Assembly: GCA_020543525.1 (NCBI GenBank)
Contig: JAHYIO010000037.1
Coordinates: forward strand, 2,315,542-2,379,541
Reading direction: 5' to 3'
Origin: Coriolopsis trogii
Lineage: Eukaryota; Basidiomycota; Agaricomycetes; Polyporales; Polyporaceae
Length of the DNA stretch: 64,000 bases
Shown here: piece after piece, positions 1 to 11,929 of the stretch
Position numbering within the stretch: the stretch's first letter is position 1
Layout: each line of letters starts with the position of its first letter
Made by a program: the position numbers and the translations under genes
The notes under the pieces: generated by a model
Told to the model about the DNA's origin: nothing
The model's database searches: none
What the model saw: the letters and a program-made list of their open reading frames with translations, nothing else

Positions 1-658
1 TCCTCCAGGCTGTCGTCTCAGACAATAGGCACTGCCTTGTCCAGGGATAGTCTGCGTTCTATGCAGCCTACACCCTCTTCAGTGTATTCGTATTCGATTT
101 CAACGGCCACGGCGGGACTCGCCGACTCGAATGCTGGCGGTGCCATGCACAAACAGCACAATGCCATCATCATCGCTTGCACAGTCGGAGGTTCCCTCCT
201 CGTCTCCCTGACCATCGCCTTCCTCTTCTTGAGACGGTACCGAAAACGTCGCACAACCACACAAGGTAAGCTCGCCCCTACCCTCGTCCTCCCCCCTCAC
301 TGACCAAGTCTCTTCGCACCCTCGCACGCAAACAGCACGCGTCCCGCCGTCGCAGCTCGCAGGGACGTACTCCTACTCGGACTCGGACCGGAGCACAGAC
401 TCGATAGGCTCGCTCGACGACCCAGGCGCGCTCGAAGGCCTCAAGACGTGGTCCCCGGAGATGTTCACCGCCGACCGGTCGCAGTCGCGGTCGCGCACGG
501 ACAGGCTCCTCCGCGCGCTCTCCGACTCGGAGCTGAGCGGGACGGTCGGGACCGTCGAGAGCGAGGACGCCTCGGCCTCGGACGGACATGGACACGGACA
601 CGGACATGGCGCTGGCGCTGGCGCGGGGGTGGAGGGCAAGCCTGGCCGCGCGTTGTGA
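1..658 (+). CDS. 3' part of a single-pass membrane protein (partial at left edge)
   Basis: The reading frame is open from base 1, so the 5' end lies outside the window. It encodes a Ser/Thr-rich stalk, one transmembrane segment (about bases 160-235, core IIIACTVGGSLLVSLTIAFLF) followed by a basic RRYRKRR stop-transfer patch, then a cytoplasmic tail. An intron at 266-335 (GTAAG...CAG) keeps the frame. The tail is rich in Ser and Asp and ends with a short Gly-His/Gly-Ala repeat just before the stop at 656-658. The layout (outside domain, stalk, one TM, disordered tail) matches the membrane proteins at 6797 and 8577, so it may be a fourth family member, but the diagnostic N-terminal domain is not visible. 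Function unknown. Confidence 0.7.
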
Positions 659-832
659 GAGTAGGCGGCTAGAGGCGGGCACGGACCGCGGTGATCGTTG
701 AGAGTGGGCGCGCGTGCGCGAGCTGGTCTTGCGCGAGAGATCCGAGGCGGGAGACAGGGACGTTTGCGGCGAGTCGTGACGGAGGCGGAGGGTACTGTAC
801 AGCAATCTCGGGTCTATGGGCGACTTCTCTCG

Positions 833-2234
833 TCAATCCTTCTCGCCGGTGTCTCCCCAGCGGAGATGGTCGACCTCCCAATACGACCTTCGAACGGATT
901 AACGTCAGGGACGTCCATACCGAGGATGAAGACGAGCACGCTACTCACGGCGGAAGGTCTAGGACGGGGACGGCACTGGCCTTGCTCCCCGCGTCGCTCG
1001 CTCGCGCGCCAGACTTGGAAGCAGCCGGTATAGGTCTATCGATGCTCGACACAAGCGTTACGGGACAGTGGACGGCGAGGTTGTTGCCTATACCTGGGAA
1101 GGGGATTCGAACGTACAAGAAGTACTACGGAACACGCTTCACCATCAGCGCTCGTCCCGCACGCACGCACACAGAGACTAAGATACGCACCTCGATCCCG
1201 AGTGGTCCGCACCTGAACGTCGGCGGGACGGAGCAGGCGAGCGTCGACTGGAACCGCGCGCGCTGGACCCACACTCCCTTCCCTCGCTTCTCGTCCTCCC
1301 CTGGAACAGGCACCCACTGCTTCTCGGGAAAGTCAGCGTCGACGCGGAGCCACGGCTCGGAGGCCATGTCTTCGCCGAGGAAATGCGCCTCGTCTGTCTC
1401 TGCGACCGCCGTGCGGCTGCGCGCGGTGAAGACCGCCCTGCGCATGAGCCGGAACGTGAGCGCAGAGTGGTGCGCGGGCGGGGCAGGGAAGATGGGCTTG
1501 TCTGATGGGTGGGCGTCGGCTTTGGAGCGGGCGAGGGGGGCGGTGGTCGTCGTGACCTCGATGGTGTAGGGGATCTTTGTGAAGAGCGGGAGGACGAAGG
1601 AGGGCATGGACAGCTGTGCGCGGGACATGGGTACAGGAACTTTGGACGAAGCTGCCTGGACAGGGAATTTGCGTACCTTGACATGGACAGTCGAATACTC
1701 TCCCCAGAGTCGCTTTCTGATCTGCCTCGTGTGTTCCTGATGCGTCCACTGGCTCAAGCCGGTGGTCGTGAAGCGAGTGTCGACTGTACCTCGGGGGATG
1801 ACGATCAGGGCTCGAGAGACTCTACGGTTTGCGTGGAACGTGCCCGGGCGGACGCCAACAGCGGTGACAGCGTAGAGGACAGAAGCAGAGCGGTGCAAGC
1901 CAGCAAAGTAAAAAGACGGAGGGAGGTTCTCTGGTAGTTGGAAACGGAAGGGGAAGCGGAGAGAGTCTGAGCCAGGGGATGGATATGCTTCGCCGCGTTT
2001 CCAGAGGGGGACGTTGATGTGTATGAGAGGAATATTCTCGTGATAGTGACTGTCGTCTCTCTCGATGTGGGTCTTGATGAGTCCGCGGAACTTGATGTAT
2101 ACTTCCTCTATGTTTTCTTCATGGAGAAGTCGAATGTTGAGCGAGACATGACCGTCTATAGTGCTTCCTGGGACATGGATTAGGAGTGGGAGAGAGACGT
2201 CGATTGCTGGTGATGAAAGGGGCACGAAAGACAT
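833..2234 (-). CDS. alpha-arrestin-like protein, subfamily A, intact
   Basis: Spliced from four exons (2234-1677, 1613-1191, 1124-949, 887-833) this gives 403 residues without a break. The N-terminal half has the arrestin-N pattern (PGSTIDGHVSLNI, then a YIKFRG strand), followed by the family core PLWKRGEAYP, an LPENLPPSF segment and VTAVGVRPG. The arrestin-C half begins at the second exon with LPLFTKIPYTIEV and continues with PDKPIFPAPP and VWVQRARF. The last intron lies inside the codons for LPPSYWE, so splicing creates a PPSY motif of the PPxY type that binds WW domains of Rsp5/NEDD4 ubiquitin ligases. Known role of the family: adaptors that direct membrane transporters to ubiquitination and endocytosis. 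The start was chosen to match the paralogues; an in-frame ATG lies 18 bp upstream. Divergent from the gene at 2896. Confidence 0.82.
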
Positions 2235-2895
2235 GTTGAAAGGTGGATGCATACCATTCGCGGCTCATGTTGTTTCTATAGTCTGGCGCAAGCAGTACAG
2301 AGGGCTATTCGGAGTGACCGCAATCTGAGACAAGACGAGATATCATGCGTTGCAAATGGCGGGTTGACGTGAATCTGCTAAGCGAAAGACGAGGCACCAA
2401 TGCATCAAATTCCATAGCATAGCAAGCAGGAGCTGTGTTTGTTTGAGGTACAGTCGCGATGCGTCAAGGTTTCTGTTCAGAGCGAGAGTCATCGCGTAGC
2501 TACACATACATAGGCTGAGCTGGACTCCAGCACAAGCGCCCCCGGCACGTCCCGGGCCATTGCCGGTCCGGTCCGACCGGTACTGTTTCTTCTCGTTCTC
2601 CCCCGCCGTTGCGAACCTCCTCCTTGTTCTGCTTGTATGATGACCTCTTAATGATCTTTAAATGGCCGTGTTCCAATCTGTAACTTTCAACGGTACGCCT
2701 ACTCTCTTTGCTCGTAACTGGCAGCGCAGCGCTCGGCAGGTGGAGTCGTGGATCAGGCCATCGCGACCGACATGTGTAAGTACCCGTGATCTCAGACTTG
2801 TCTTGCATTTGCTCTGTCGGACGACACCACGTATCGCAACGGTCATTCACAGTGAGCCTGCGCTGTGTCAGTGTGAGTGACATTCTTCCCATTCT
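2235..2895. promoter_or_regulatory. divergent intergenic region of two arrestin genes
   Basis: No gene is visible. The stretch from about 2320 to 2895 is clearly similar to 11430-11929, in front of the broken arrestin at 11930, so promoter and gene were duplicated together. Shared blocks include GGGTTGACGT, CATAGCAAGC, GCTGTGTTTGT and AGAGCGAGAGTCATCG. Confidence 0.5.
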
Positions 2896-4316
2896 ATGGC
2901 TCTCTCTCCGCTCCCCATCAAACTCTCCCTCCCGCCTGTCATCTACGTGTCGGGCAGTGTTGTGGACGGTCATGTTCTCCTCGATTTCCGCCAACTCCAA
3001 GCGGAGAACATTCAGGAAATCTACATCAAGTTCCGAGGCTTCCTCAAGACGACGGTCAAGCGCAACAAGCGGACACACCGTGAAAACATACCGCTCATAT
3101 ACACCAACCTGCCCCTCTGGAAACATGGTGACGCATACCCGCCGCCAGGATCCGACGTCCTCACACTTCCTTTCCGCTTCCAGCTGCCCGAGGCTCTCCC
3201 GCCTTCGTTCTTCTATGACGGCTGGCAAAACTCTGCATCTGTTGCCTACAGCGTCACTGCTGTCGGCGTCCGGCCAGGCATGTTCCACTCCAATCGCAGG
3301 ATACCGAGACCAATAGTTGTCGTCCCCAGGGATGATGCACCTCCGCCGCTGCAGGGCCCTCAGGGGATGTGGGAATATCGTGAGCAGACGTCGAGTATCA
3401 GGAAGGGGATTTGGGGTGCCTATTCCACCGTTCACGTACGGGTACGTCTTTACTCCCTCTGTATCGGACACGGGACGAAGAGTCCTCACGAATGGAGCTA
3501 CATTCCGTTGACATGGCCCCCAGCTGAGCATGCCAAACACTACCATCCTCCCGTTGTTCGTCGACATCCCGTACATGATCCAAATCACGACGACCACCGC
3601 CCCGCTCTTGCGAACAAAGGCCGACGAGCACCCCGCAGACAAGCCCATCTTCCCCGCTCCTCCGGTCCACCACTCCGCCGTTAGCTTCCGCCTCCTCCGC
3701 GTCGCCGAGTTCATGGCCGAATTGCATTCTGCCAGCGCCGAGAACGACGCGGCGCTGTTCTTGGGCGAAGGCACGAACGCGAACTCGCTCGCTGTCGACA
3801 CGGAGCTCCCGGAAAAAGAGTGGGTGCCCGTCTCCGATGGACAAACGGAGGGCGAAGAGGGAACGTGGGTGCAGCGAGCGACGTTCCGGTCGCACATGCG
3901 GCTCGCGGTTCCGCCCACGTTCAGGAATGAGCTCCTCCAAGTCGGGGTGCGTAGCATATACTGCTTCTCAACTCTGTGCGAGATCGTGGCTGAATTGATC
4001 ACACAGTATGCGCTACGGCTGAAAGTGCCCTTTCCGGGCATCGGCAACGATGTCGTGCTCGAGTGGCCTGTCCGAGTCGTTTCGGGAGTTACTACGCCCG
4101 TACCTTTGGGTCAGCCTCCGGCGGGCGACGCGCTGTCTGTGCCGAGCACCAGTGACAGCTCGCAAGTGCAAGGCGGGGGAATGTACACCCTGGATTTACC
4201 ACCGTGAGTCGTTCGGCAGGCATGCGTTGACACTGACTGTCTGTGCTCATCTTTCTCTCAGATCGTATTGGGACGCGAGCGGTGGTCACTGGGGTGACCA
4301 CGATGAGAAAGACTGA
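2896..4316 (+). CDS. alpha-arrestin-like protein, subfamily A, intact
   Basis: Four exons (2896-3441, 3524-3946, 4007-4203, 4262-4316) join in frame to 406 residues. Landmarks: LSLPPVIYVSGSVVDGHVLL at the N terminus (arrestin-N first strands), a YIKFRG strand, PLWKHGDAYPPPGSD, TAVGVRPG, then LPLFVDIPYMIQITTTTAPL, ADKPIFPAPP, TWVQRATF and LKVPFPGIGND in the arrestin-C half. Exon 3 ends in LPP and exon 4 begins within Ser, so the spliced protein reads PPSYWD: a PPxY motif near the C terminus, followed by an acidic DEKD end. It is the closest intact relative of the broken copy at 11930, which even shares its promoter. Role inferred from the family: ubiquitin-ligase adaptor for membrane proteins. 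There is no sign of a transmembrane segment or signal peptide. Confidence 0.85.
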
Positions 4317-4773
4317 GGTGCCTATCAGAATGTATGACTATTACCCGGTATGTGTGGACTCATACTCTCAAATACTCACGACACCATTCCATCGCTCCGC
4401 TCCTCCCTTGATATGCTCTGTTGCGTCCGGCCCATGCTCGTACCATCGTACACAACACGGCATTCCTCCCGTCGGCTGGGTTCGGCAGGTGGAGAATCAA
4501 GCGCTGCTCTACATACTTTCGCGTGTCGTCACCGACACTAGGGATCCGGTGTTCAATATTGTCTCCGAACTCCGCATGTAGGGATGGACTCCGTGTCCCC
4601 GTTCCCACCAGACTACGCAATGCCAGACGTGGACACTTGAACTCTTGAGTGGCGACATGATTGAGTCATCGCATCAATTGGCTAATTTGCGCTTCACTTA
4701 CAATCTCAACAGGCTGTCCACTGATATAAGCCCACCTTCTGTGTGAGATTGTCCCGTACGCTCTTCATCTGTC
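4317..4773. other. intergenic, contains arrestin promoter
   Basis: No gene is seen. The only recognisable element is the TATA-type block at 4723-4736, listed separately. Confidence 0.4.
4723..4736 (+). promoter_or_regulatory. TATA-type element GATATAAGCCCACC
   Basis: The 14-mer ends 37 bp before the ATG at 4774. The identical 14-mer occurs at 21880-21893, 24 bp before the ATG of the arrestin at 21918. The surrounding sequences are otherwise different, so this is probably a retained core promoter of the family. Confidence 0.55.
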
Positions 4774-6061
4774 ATGGCTCTATCCCCGCCACTACCGTCG
4801 CTGCCGCCCTCAGGCCCAATACGCCTCTCTATGCCGCCTGTGATCTATGTCTCCGGCGATGCCGTAGATGATGTGTGTCTGCTACACTTCCACCAGTTAT
4901 GGACGGAATATATTCGAGAGGTACATATCAGCCTGCGAGGCTCTCTCAAGACGCGGATCGGGAGCGGCACTGCACGCTATCGTAAAAACGTTCCCCTGAT
5001 TCAAAAGACGGTCACCGTCTGGAAACGCGGCGATGCGTATCCAGTACCGGACTCGGATCTCCTGCACTTGCCGTTCCACCTACCACTTCCAGAAAGCCTT
5101 CCACCATCGGTCACCTATCAGGGCTTCAGCGACTCTGCGTCCGTCAAGTATTCTATAGTGGCCGTCGGCATTTGGCAAGGCGTGTTGGAAGTGAATCACA
5201 ATTATACACGACAGATTCACGTCGTTCGAAGGCTGCTTTGCCAGCGCAGATGCAGGCTTCGCAGGGCGGATGGGAGTATCGTGAGTACATGCGACGGATT
5301 AGCAAGAGACTGTGGGGTGCATGTTCCACAGTCCACATACAGGTTCGATATCTCTTCCGTCCTGATCATGTCGATGATATACTGATAGGTCGGTTCTGGG
5401 TGTCCCACAGTTCGGTATGCCTTACACCACTGTGCATCCGCTCTTCGTGTCTATACCGTACGTCATCAAGATCACTACGACCACCGCTCCGCTGCCTCGT
5501 CGAAAAGCAGACGCGCATCCCGCAGACAAGCCCATTTTCCCGTCCCCGCCTGCTCACCACTCCCAGTTGTCACTAGGCCTAGTACGCGACTTGGAATTGA
5601 GGGCCGGGTGTCATTCCACCCATGGCAACATGGTTGCTTAACAGTTCCTGGGACCTGGCACAAACGAGAGGACGATCGCCGTCGATACCGACTTGTCGGA
5701 GAAGGAATGGGTCCCCGTCTCGAGCGGAGGTGAGGAGGGGGCGTGCGTGCGTGCAGCGTGCCGTTTTCGAATCCAGGATGCGAATGAAGGTGGCGCCGAC
5801 ATTCGAGACGAGAGAGGTCAAGGTCAAGGTACGTATTGGCCGTCCTTGCTTTGCGGGTATGGTCCCGCTCCTCTGAGTCACCGAGAGTCTCGACTGATGG
5901 TCCTTGCAGTACTTTTTACGGCTCAAGGTGCACTTCCCGGGTATCGGCAACGACGTCACATTGCAGTGGCCTACCAAAGTCGTCTCCGGGGTTTCTGCCT
6001 CAATACCTGTTAAAGCCCGGGGATCGTTGGGCGTGGACTGGGGGTGGGTCTCCTATGTGTA
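4774..6061 (+). pseudogene. alpha-arrestin-like pseudogene, subfamily A
   Basis: Starts like its intact neighbours (LSMPPVIYVSGDAVDD, VTVWKRGDAYPVPDSD) but carries at least three lesions. Near 5222 a base is missing in the conserved VVVPRD region, shifting the frame before GGWEYREYMRRISKRLWG. An in-frame TAA stands at 5639-5641, just before QFLGPGTNER. Around 5745 a GTGC microsatellite has gained one unit and shifts the frame before VQRAVFESRMRMKVAPTF. A last exon beginning near 5909 still encodes FLRLKVHFPGIGNDV, but the reading then runs to a stop at 6059-6061 without the PPxY tail found in intact copies. The order of homologous segments is complete, so this is a decayed gene rather than a different family. 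Confidence 0.8.
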
Positions 6062-6796
6062 GGCATGGATGGTCCTGTGGACGCCAGAACAACTCTGCTC
6101 TATCGTGTTTTCTCGTATCAGAGTTGTGTCCGAAGTGTGCCTACCTTCACACAGCTCCGAGTCGTCTTCAGAGAACCCTAACCACCCAATTCGCAGGTCG
6201 CATTGGGGCCTGGTAGGCCTAAGCATGGGTGCTATTGTCGACATCAGACGAACGCATACTCTGCTCGGTCTATCAGTGTGGGTTTCCGCATCACATTTCT
6301 GGCTGATGCATGCTTTTCGGGTATAGCATCAGCCATCGAGGCGACCTCGAAGCACACTCAACTGCAGTACGTATGAGCTATCCCTCTTATGCTGTACGCA
6401 ATGTTGATCCGGTCGAATCACAGCATCGGGAACAGCATGCCATCGTACCCTGGCGGCGGTGTATGTTTGACAACGTGGCTGTGTTAAGATGCCAGCGCAC
6501 GTCCCTCTGTTGGGGTCAAGTTGTCTCCCGAGGCCGCCTACAGAAGATACAAGACCATCCAGCTCGTGGGTTCATCATGTTCTTGAGACGTGCATCATCA
6601 CAACGTGCCCTCTCGTCTCACTCCGCTTGTTCCAAATACAGTTTGACAGCTCTAGGACGCTCTGTCGAGTCATACGAGTTGCTCAATCGTTCTCACTGCG
6701 GCGCCCTCAAGTACATGTGGAATCCCCCCATGTCATGGAGACGTTGGTCCCCTCTCATACCTCATTGCAGGCTGGAAGCACAACGTGTAGGACGTC
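6062..6796. other. intergenic stretch, nothing recognised
   Basis: Only short overlapping open frames without domain character. It follows the truncated arrestin tail and precedes the membrane protein gene. Confidence 0.4.
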
Positions 6797-8387
6797 ATGA
6801 CCGCACCCTTCAGACTCGACGACGCAAATCCCTCGATTGCGTATACGCCAGGATGGAAGTTCGACCACAACGTTGACAAGACAATGAACGGCACGCGCCA
6901 CGGAGCTGCAGGAGACAACAATCTCAGTGCACGGTTACGGTTTCGTGGTATGCAAGCCCCCTCTCGACTCGCGGTTCTGCGCGCAGACTGATTGCTTGCC
7001 GCGTATCACCCAGGTACGGGGATAGAAGTATACGGCACGCTGGGTCCAGAAGACGGACAGCCCTCGGCGACGCTGTATATCAACGGCCAGTTCGACTCGG
7101 CAGTGCAGCTTCCAGAGGTGAAGGAGGTTCAGTTTGACGTGCTATGGCTGAGCACTGTCGCGATGCCGCTCGGGGAGTATGAAATTATTATCAAGAACGA
7201 GAACGCGAGCCTCAGCTCCATGCTCTGGATCGATTACATCCTTCTTTACGACTACGAAGGTGCTCCGACAGGAAGCAGCCTATCTTTCAGCGCACCCACG
7301 AAAGCCTCTGTTGTCGACTCAGGTACGACCTTTTACAGTCGTTGTACCATTTCAGACGATCCGAGAACAGGCTGACACCTCATACTTGATTGATACAGTC
7401 ACCGGTTCACACTCCCTAACGAAATCTCCTGACCGCCCTATGACGGATGGTGCCTTGACGAGAGGATCTGCGCCGCAGAGCACAGGCAACAACACTATGG
7501 TGACTAGCGAGCAAACATCCCTCTTGCCGTCTTCGTCAATGCACGCGGGACCTACCGCGAAGCTGACGGCAGACACCCCAGACGGGACAGGAACGCTTAT
7601 TGGAGAGATTCTAGGCGGTGTAATCGGCGGTATAGTCATCATAATACTACTCCTTGGTCTCTGTACTTGCGGGAGGAACCTGTCGCGAGGACCCCGCCGG
7701 ACAGGTGATGATAGCCCACTTCGCGCCATTGCCGCTCCGACTAACATCCTTTACTAATACATAGGTACTGTCGAGCCGTTCTTTGCACACGCAAATCCGC
7801 GCAGCGTGGCGGTTACAGGCTCCGACTTGCGCCATAGAGAAGCAGCAGGACGCCTGTCCGACGAGATGATCGCTTCATCCCCTCCACTATCTGATACTCC
7901 TGGCTCGTTGCTTCACACGTCGAACATGTCCGAGCGTGCTTCATCGCATCTTAACGCGGCACCGCTGCTAGTGGTCAACTCGTATGGCCGTCCCCCCGAT
8001 GAACCGCGTTCCCCCAAACACCTTCCACGTATTTCGGCGGTGCGCAGAGACGTCTCGGACAAAGCATTCGGTCCACGACAGCAGACCGAATCTCATCCCC
8101 CGCAAGAGCTGGAAAACCGCCGCTTTGAAGGCCACTTGGCCAGGGGCGATTCGTCCGACCCTCCGCCAACTCAGATGACGGACGACCTCGTGCTACCGAC
8201 AGACGTTGGACAAGCACTATCATATGCGCCACCCGAGCTCCGGTCTAGGGTCGCGACGCTCTTCCGTGCGTTGTTCGCCCGAGGTGTTGATGTGCAGCCC
8301 GGAATGGTACCAGAGGAAGTGGACTCGGGTTTGCGCTTATTTGATACTGCGGATGCCGCACCTCCCCCTCGATATACCGAAGTATAG
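6797..8387 (+). CDS. single-pass membrane protein with jelly-roll-like ectodomain
   Basis: Four exons; introns 6947-7013, 7323-7398 and 7705-7764 all keep the frame. The N-terminal domain (about residues 1-150) has a pattern common in Agaricomycete surface proteins: LDDANPSIAYTPGW, NGTRHGAAGDNN, RFRGTGIEVYG, ATLYINGQFDS, LGEYEIIIKNENA and LWIDYILLYDYE, all typical of a galactose-binding-like beta sandwich. A Ser/Thr-rich stalk follows, then one transmembrane segment (IGEILGGVIGGIVIIILLLG) and a long disordered cytoplasmic tail rich in Pro, Ser and Arg. No classical signal peptide precedes the domain, as in the two relatives at 8577 and 28050. The ligand is unknown; cell-surface sensing or adhesion is only a guess. 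The third intron ends with TACTAATACATAG, a good branch point and acceptor. Confidence 0.75.
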
Positions 8388-8576
8388 CCCGGTGCATCAT
8401 TACTCGAACATGTATCATCCTCTATTTCGTGGTTACAAGTTCTTTGGACATCTCCCACATCATGACGACCATTCACCCATTTACATCTGAAACCCACCCC
8501 GCGCTCAGAACACTCGTACATACATCCCAGAGCATTGGTACTATTCTGCCAGTGACAGGCTAGTGCAAGGGCACGT

Positions 8577-9344
8577 TCAGAACGTGTCTGATAAATCGTC
8601 AGCCCCTGGAGCAACTTGGATCGAGCGACCACTCACCCGCGGGGCCTCGTGATTTAAGCTGCTGTCTCCGATAGAGCAGCACAACGAGTCGGAGTAAGAC
8701 CATAGCGATGACGGCGACGAGCCCCCAAGTGAATGCAACGACGTTCGTGGCCGAAAAGACAGGCCCTGCGAGCGCGTCCGAGCGAGAGGCGTCAAAGGGT
8801 GCATATGTGGCGCTCCTCTTGCCCAACGTGGCGGACGAATGGTTGGCGGTGGCGAGCTCTAGAGCCGTCAGGGCTTTACCTCCGTACGGCTCGTAGTCGC
8901 GGATGAGGAAGAAGTCAATCCAGAGAAGTGAGTTTGCCGTGGCGTTCTCGTTCTTGATGACCGCCTCGTAGTCTCCAAAGGGGAGGCGCGAGACGCCGAG
9001 GTACAAGAGGTTGGTCTCGAGGCTTTTAGCGGGCGCGAACTGGACGGCCTCGTCGAACTGTCCGTTGAGGTATAGCGTCGCCCAGGGTTGTCCGTCCTGT
9101 GGTTCTAAGATGCCGTACATCTCGATGCCCGTGCCTCAAGTGGTAATGTGAGCACAGAGGTGTGTACCCTGAACGGTAAAGGCTCACCACGGAAACGAAG
9201 AGTGGCCGAAAGACTGTTGTCTCCGAGAGCGCCATGCCGCGTGCCTGGACCTACTGCTCCCAGGAAGTTGTTCTCGACTTGCCATCCTGGAGTATACACT
9301 ACAAGAGGGTCTGCATCGTCGATGAAGAATTGAGGTGATGACAT
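8577..9344 (-). CDS. single-pass membrane protein with jelly-roll-like ectodomain, short tail
   Basis: A paralogue of the gene at 6797, convergent with it. It starts with FFIDDADPLVVYTPGW, followed by GTRHGALGDNS and RFRG, an intron at about 9123-9186, then MYGILEPQDGQPWATLYLNG, FGDYEAVIKNENA and LWIDFFLIRDYEP. One transmembrane segment follows (AFTWGLVAVIAMVLLRLVVL), then a basic YRRQQLKSR patch. An intron at 8606-8636 (GTGAGT...CAG) would join a last short exon encoding ADDLSDTF and a stop at 8577; if unspliced the frame instead stops at 8599. Compared with 6797 the cytoplasmic tail is nearly absent. Function unknown. Confidence 0.72.
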
Positions 9345-9414
9345 TGAAGCGGCAATTTAGGTCAGTGAGGAAGGGGCGGAGGATGTTTGGTCCATGGTTG
9401 CCCTACATCCAGGC

Positions 9415-9422
9415 TTATAAGG
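9415..9422 (-). promoter_or_regulatory. TATA-like element
   Basis: On the minus strand the sequence reads CCTTATAA, about 70 bp upstream of the ATG at 9344, a plausible core promoter for that gene. Confidence 0.4.
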
Positions 9423-11258
9423 AGGTCGAACTCGGACCTTGACTGTATAGGAGGCTCGAGTCATACCTGTAGAAGCCGTAAGGCCCGAGCGAAGGAAGCT
9501 CAGGTGTGTCTGATGTATGCCCACCGTGTAGGTGTGCCTGCCATGCGCACGGCGCTCCTGGCTCACCTGCTCCTATGCGCCTATGGGTATCAACTTCGAC
9601 AACGGCATCCTCGCTGCGCTTCGGGACCAGCAAAGGAGAGGGGGAATGAAGCGAAACCCTTGCGCTGAGGTCATGAGATTAGCAATGAGCAAGAGCGTGA
9701 AGGTATACATACTCTACTAGAGACAAGGCTACTGCTTAGGGGAATATACGCAGAAACCTACTCGAGGATCATTCGTGATTTACTAGACAAGTACTGAGGT
9801 ACTCACTGCATCGATGCTATCGCATTCTTGCAATCCAAAAGCTGTCAGGTTCAACTTGATGGCGATCACGAGAACCCAAGGAAAAGAGCGGTCCGCGCGT
9901 ATATATACCCAGTGCAAGGTTTCTTGACTTACACGAAGCTCACCGATAGTGACAAAAGTGGTCGCACATGCCGGAGTGATGCCGTGAAGCCGTAAGTTCT
10001 TCAGTCCGTTGTGTGACCGGTGAGCAAGACGGAGCCCAATAGAGCTGTCGGGCTTGTCACCGTTGTGAGAGCTCGTGGCAGACGCGGGTATAGAGCACCG
10101 TACGTTCTGAAGGGTGAGATTGTGTTTGTCTGATCACTCACCCTTCAGAGCCTTTCCTGCATGGTACACCGGATTTTTTGGGGTATGCTCTTTCATCCGG
10201 CTAGAAGAGACTGACGCATGAGGCTGCGTGAGTTTCATCGAGACATCCAACATGCGCCCGCGTCAATACAAGAGTCATGAATGATAGAAGGGACGCGTTA
10301 GAGAGCGAGGATGGCCGCGTTCCTACATACATAAGCTCGTCAGCACGGCAGTGATTTGAATCAAGTGTAACAGCCAACTGACCAATTCCCGTCCTTCATT
10401 CGATCCTACGATGACGGACTACAACAGCGTCGCTCGGTAAACCAGATACAACGGCCATTTCCACCGATCGTCCCTACCAATAACGTTGAAGGCGAGGTGA
10501 GTTGTGAGGTCCGTGAGAGCACCCTCGAGAGAACCCAAGCGACGCAGAATCATGCGAATACCCTCCGAGTCGGTGCATGCCTCGTCGCCCCATCAATATA
10601 TAGCGCCACTCGCAATGGGTGCACCTGCTCAAAGTCAAACGATTCCTTGTCACTGCCCCTCGATTCCGTTCACATTCGGACGACGGGTGGTATCCTGCTC
10701 GACTTTAGGATCTCCGAGTCAGCAGTTCAAACCCAATGACTTCACTTGACCCTCCGTCGGCGCGGACGAGTGTGCGTGCGTGAATCCTTGCGACATTGAG
10801 TCATCCGTCCAGAGAGGCAAAGCACTCGTTGACGCGAGTGTATCTGAACTTACTTGGGTGCGCAGTCTTTGGGTTCGAAGTAGTGATGGAGCGACCTATC
10901 GAAATCACCTCCAGCGCTTACCAGCCAGGGACAGTTTCGACCCCCTTGAACTGTCCTGAGAGACTGTGACATGAATGACGAAATTGGAAGGCAGAAGGAC
11001 GGACAATCGACCTGGACTGATGGACCTCTGCGAGGGTGAGCGCAACCAACCACTTGCTTTCCCCGCCAACGGCGGGCATCAGCAATCGTCTCGCCGCGAT
11101 GACAATATGGCCGTGCTCACCCGACGTCTCTCTAGACTCGCCTCAGGCTCGAGCCGCGCTGCCCTCGAGCTGCATGCGACCGTCAAAGGTGATGATGTGA
11201 TCTTGTAGGGCAATGGCGGTACCAGGGCTCCATCAGTAGCGAGATGCGGCGGTCAAAA
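9423..11258. other. long intergenic region without a supported gene
   Basis: About 1.8 kb. Open frames are short and show no domain character. TATA-like strings occur at about 9900-9907 and 10597-10603, but no coding sequence follows them. It may be decayed sequence between the membrane-protein and arrestin duplications. Confidence 0.4.
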
Positions 11259-11429
11259 AGCGAGAGGAAGGAGAGTACAGAAGGGTCTCGGCGTTCGCGG
11301 AGTGCACGTACCGACTCGTTCTGAACTACGTGAGTGACGAACGCCAATGTTCTGAACCATGAACAACCGGTTCTCAGGGTTCCTGCCAGAGACACTCTCG
11401 CTGAAACATCCCGACTCGTCAAATTCACT
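11259..11429 (-). repeat. relic of the 3' flank of an arrestin locus
   Basis: Read on the minus strand, this stretch is about three-quarters identical to 34655-34770, the sequence just downstream of the broken arrestin at 33599, and its start (CGGGATGTTTCA) also matches the flank of the arrestin at 17215. No arrestin coding sequence is left upstream of it. This suggests an eighth arrestin locus that has been lost or overwritten. Confidence 0.5.
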
Positions 11430-11929
11430 CCTTGACCAGTCGAGATATCGGCCTATGCGCCGTCGCGAGATGCGGGTTGACGTTAGTCTGCGTAGCCGGA
11501 GACGAGGATCGATATTCCAGAGCATAGCAAGCCGGGGCTGTGTTTGTAGTGGCGATGAGTCAAGTCTACTGCTTAGAGCGAGAGTCATCGTACGGCTGAG
11601 GACAACGGCGAGGCTGCAAGCGCGGACTGTTTCTTCTCGTTCTCCTCCTGCTCCCTTGCCAACCTCCTCATTGCTCTGGGTGTATGACGACCTTGACAGA
11701 GCGTTTTCCGATGTCTGTACCTTACAACGGTACGCCCGGAAGACCTACTACCTTCTTTGCTCGTAACGCGGCAAGTGGAGTCGTGTATGTTCATCATCTC
11801 GGCCGACATGCACATCCTTACCCGTGATCTCAGACTTTGACTCGTCTTGCTTTCGCTCTGTCGGCAGATACCACCTATCGCAAGGGTACTCAACAGCTAG
11901 CTTGCTCTGTAGTCTGCGCGACATATTCT
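11430..11929 (+). repeat. duplicated arrestin promoter region
   Basis: Similar to 2320-2895 in order and orientation relative to the gene that follows, with many substitutions and small gaps. It shows that the pseudogene at 11930 came from a direct duplication of the locus at 2896. Confidence 0.55.

Noticed and set aside
10722..10735. Possible B box AGTTCAAACCC
   Set aside because: No A box or acceptor stem at suitable distance.
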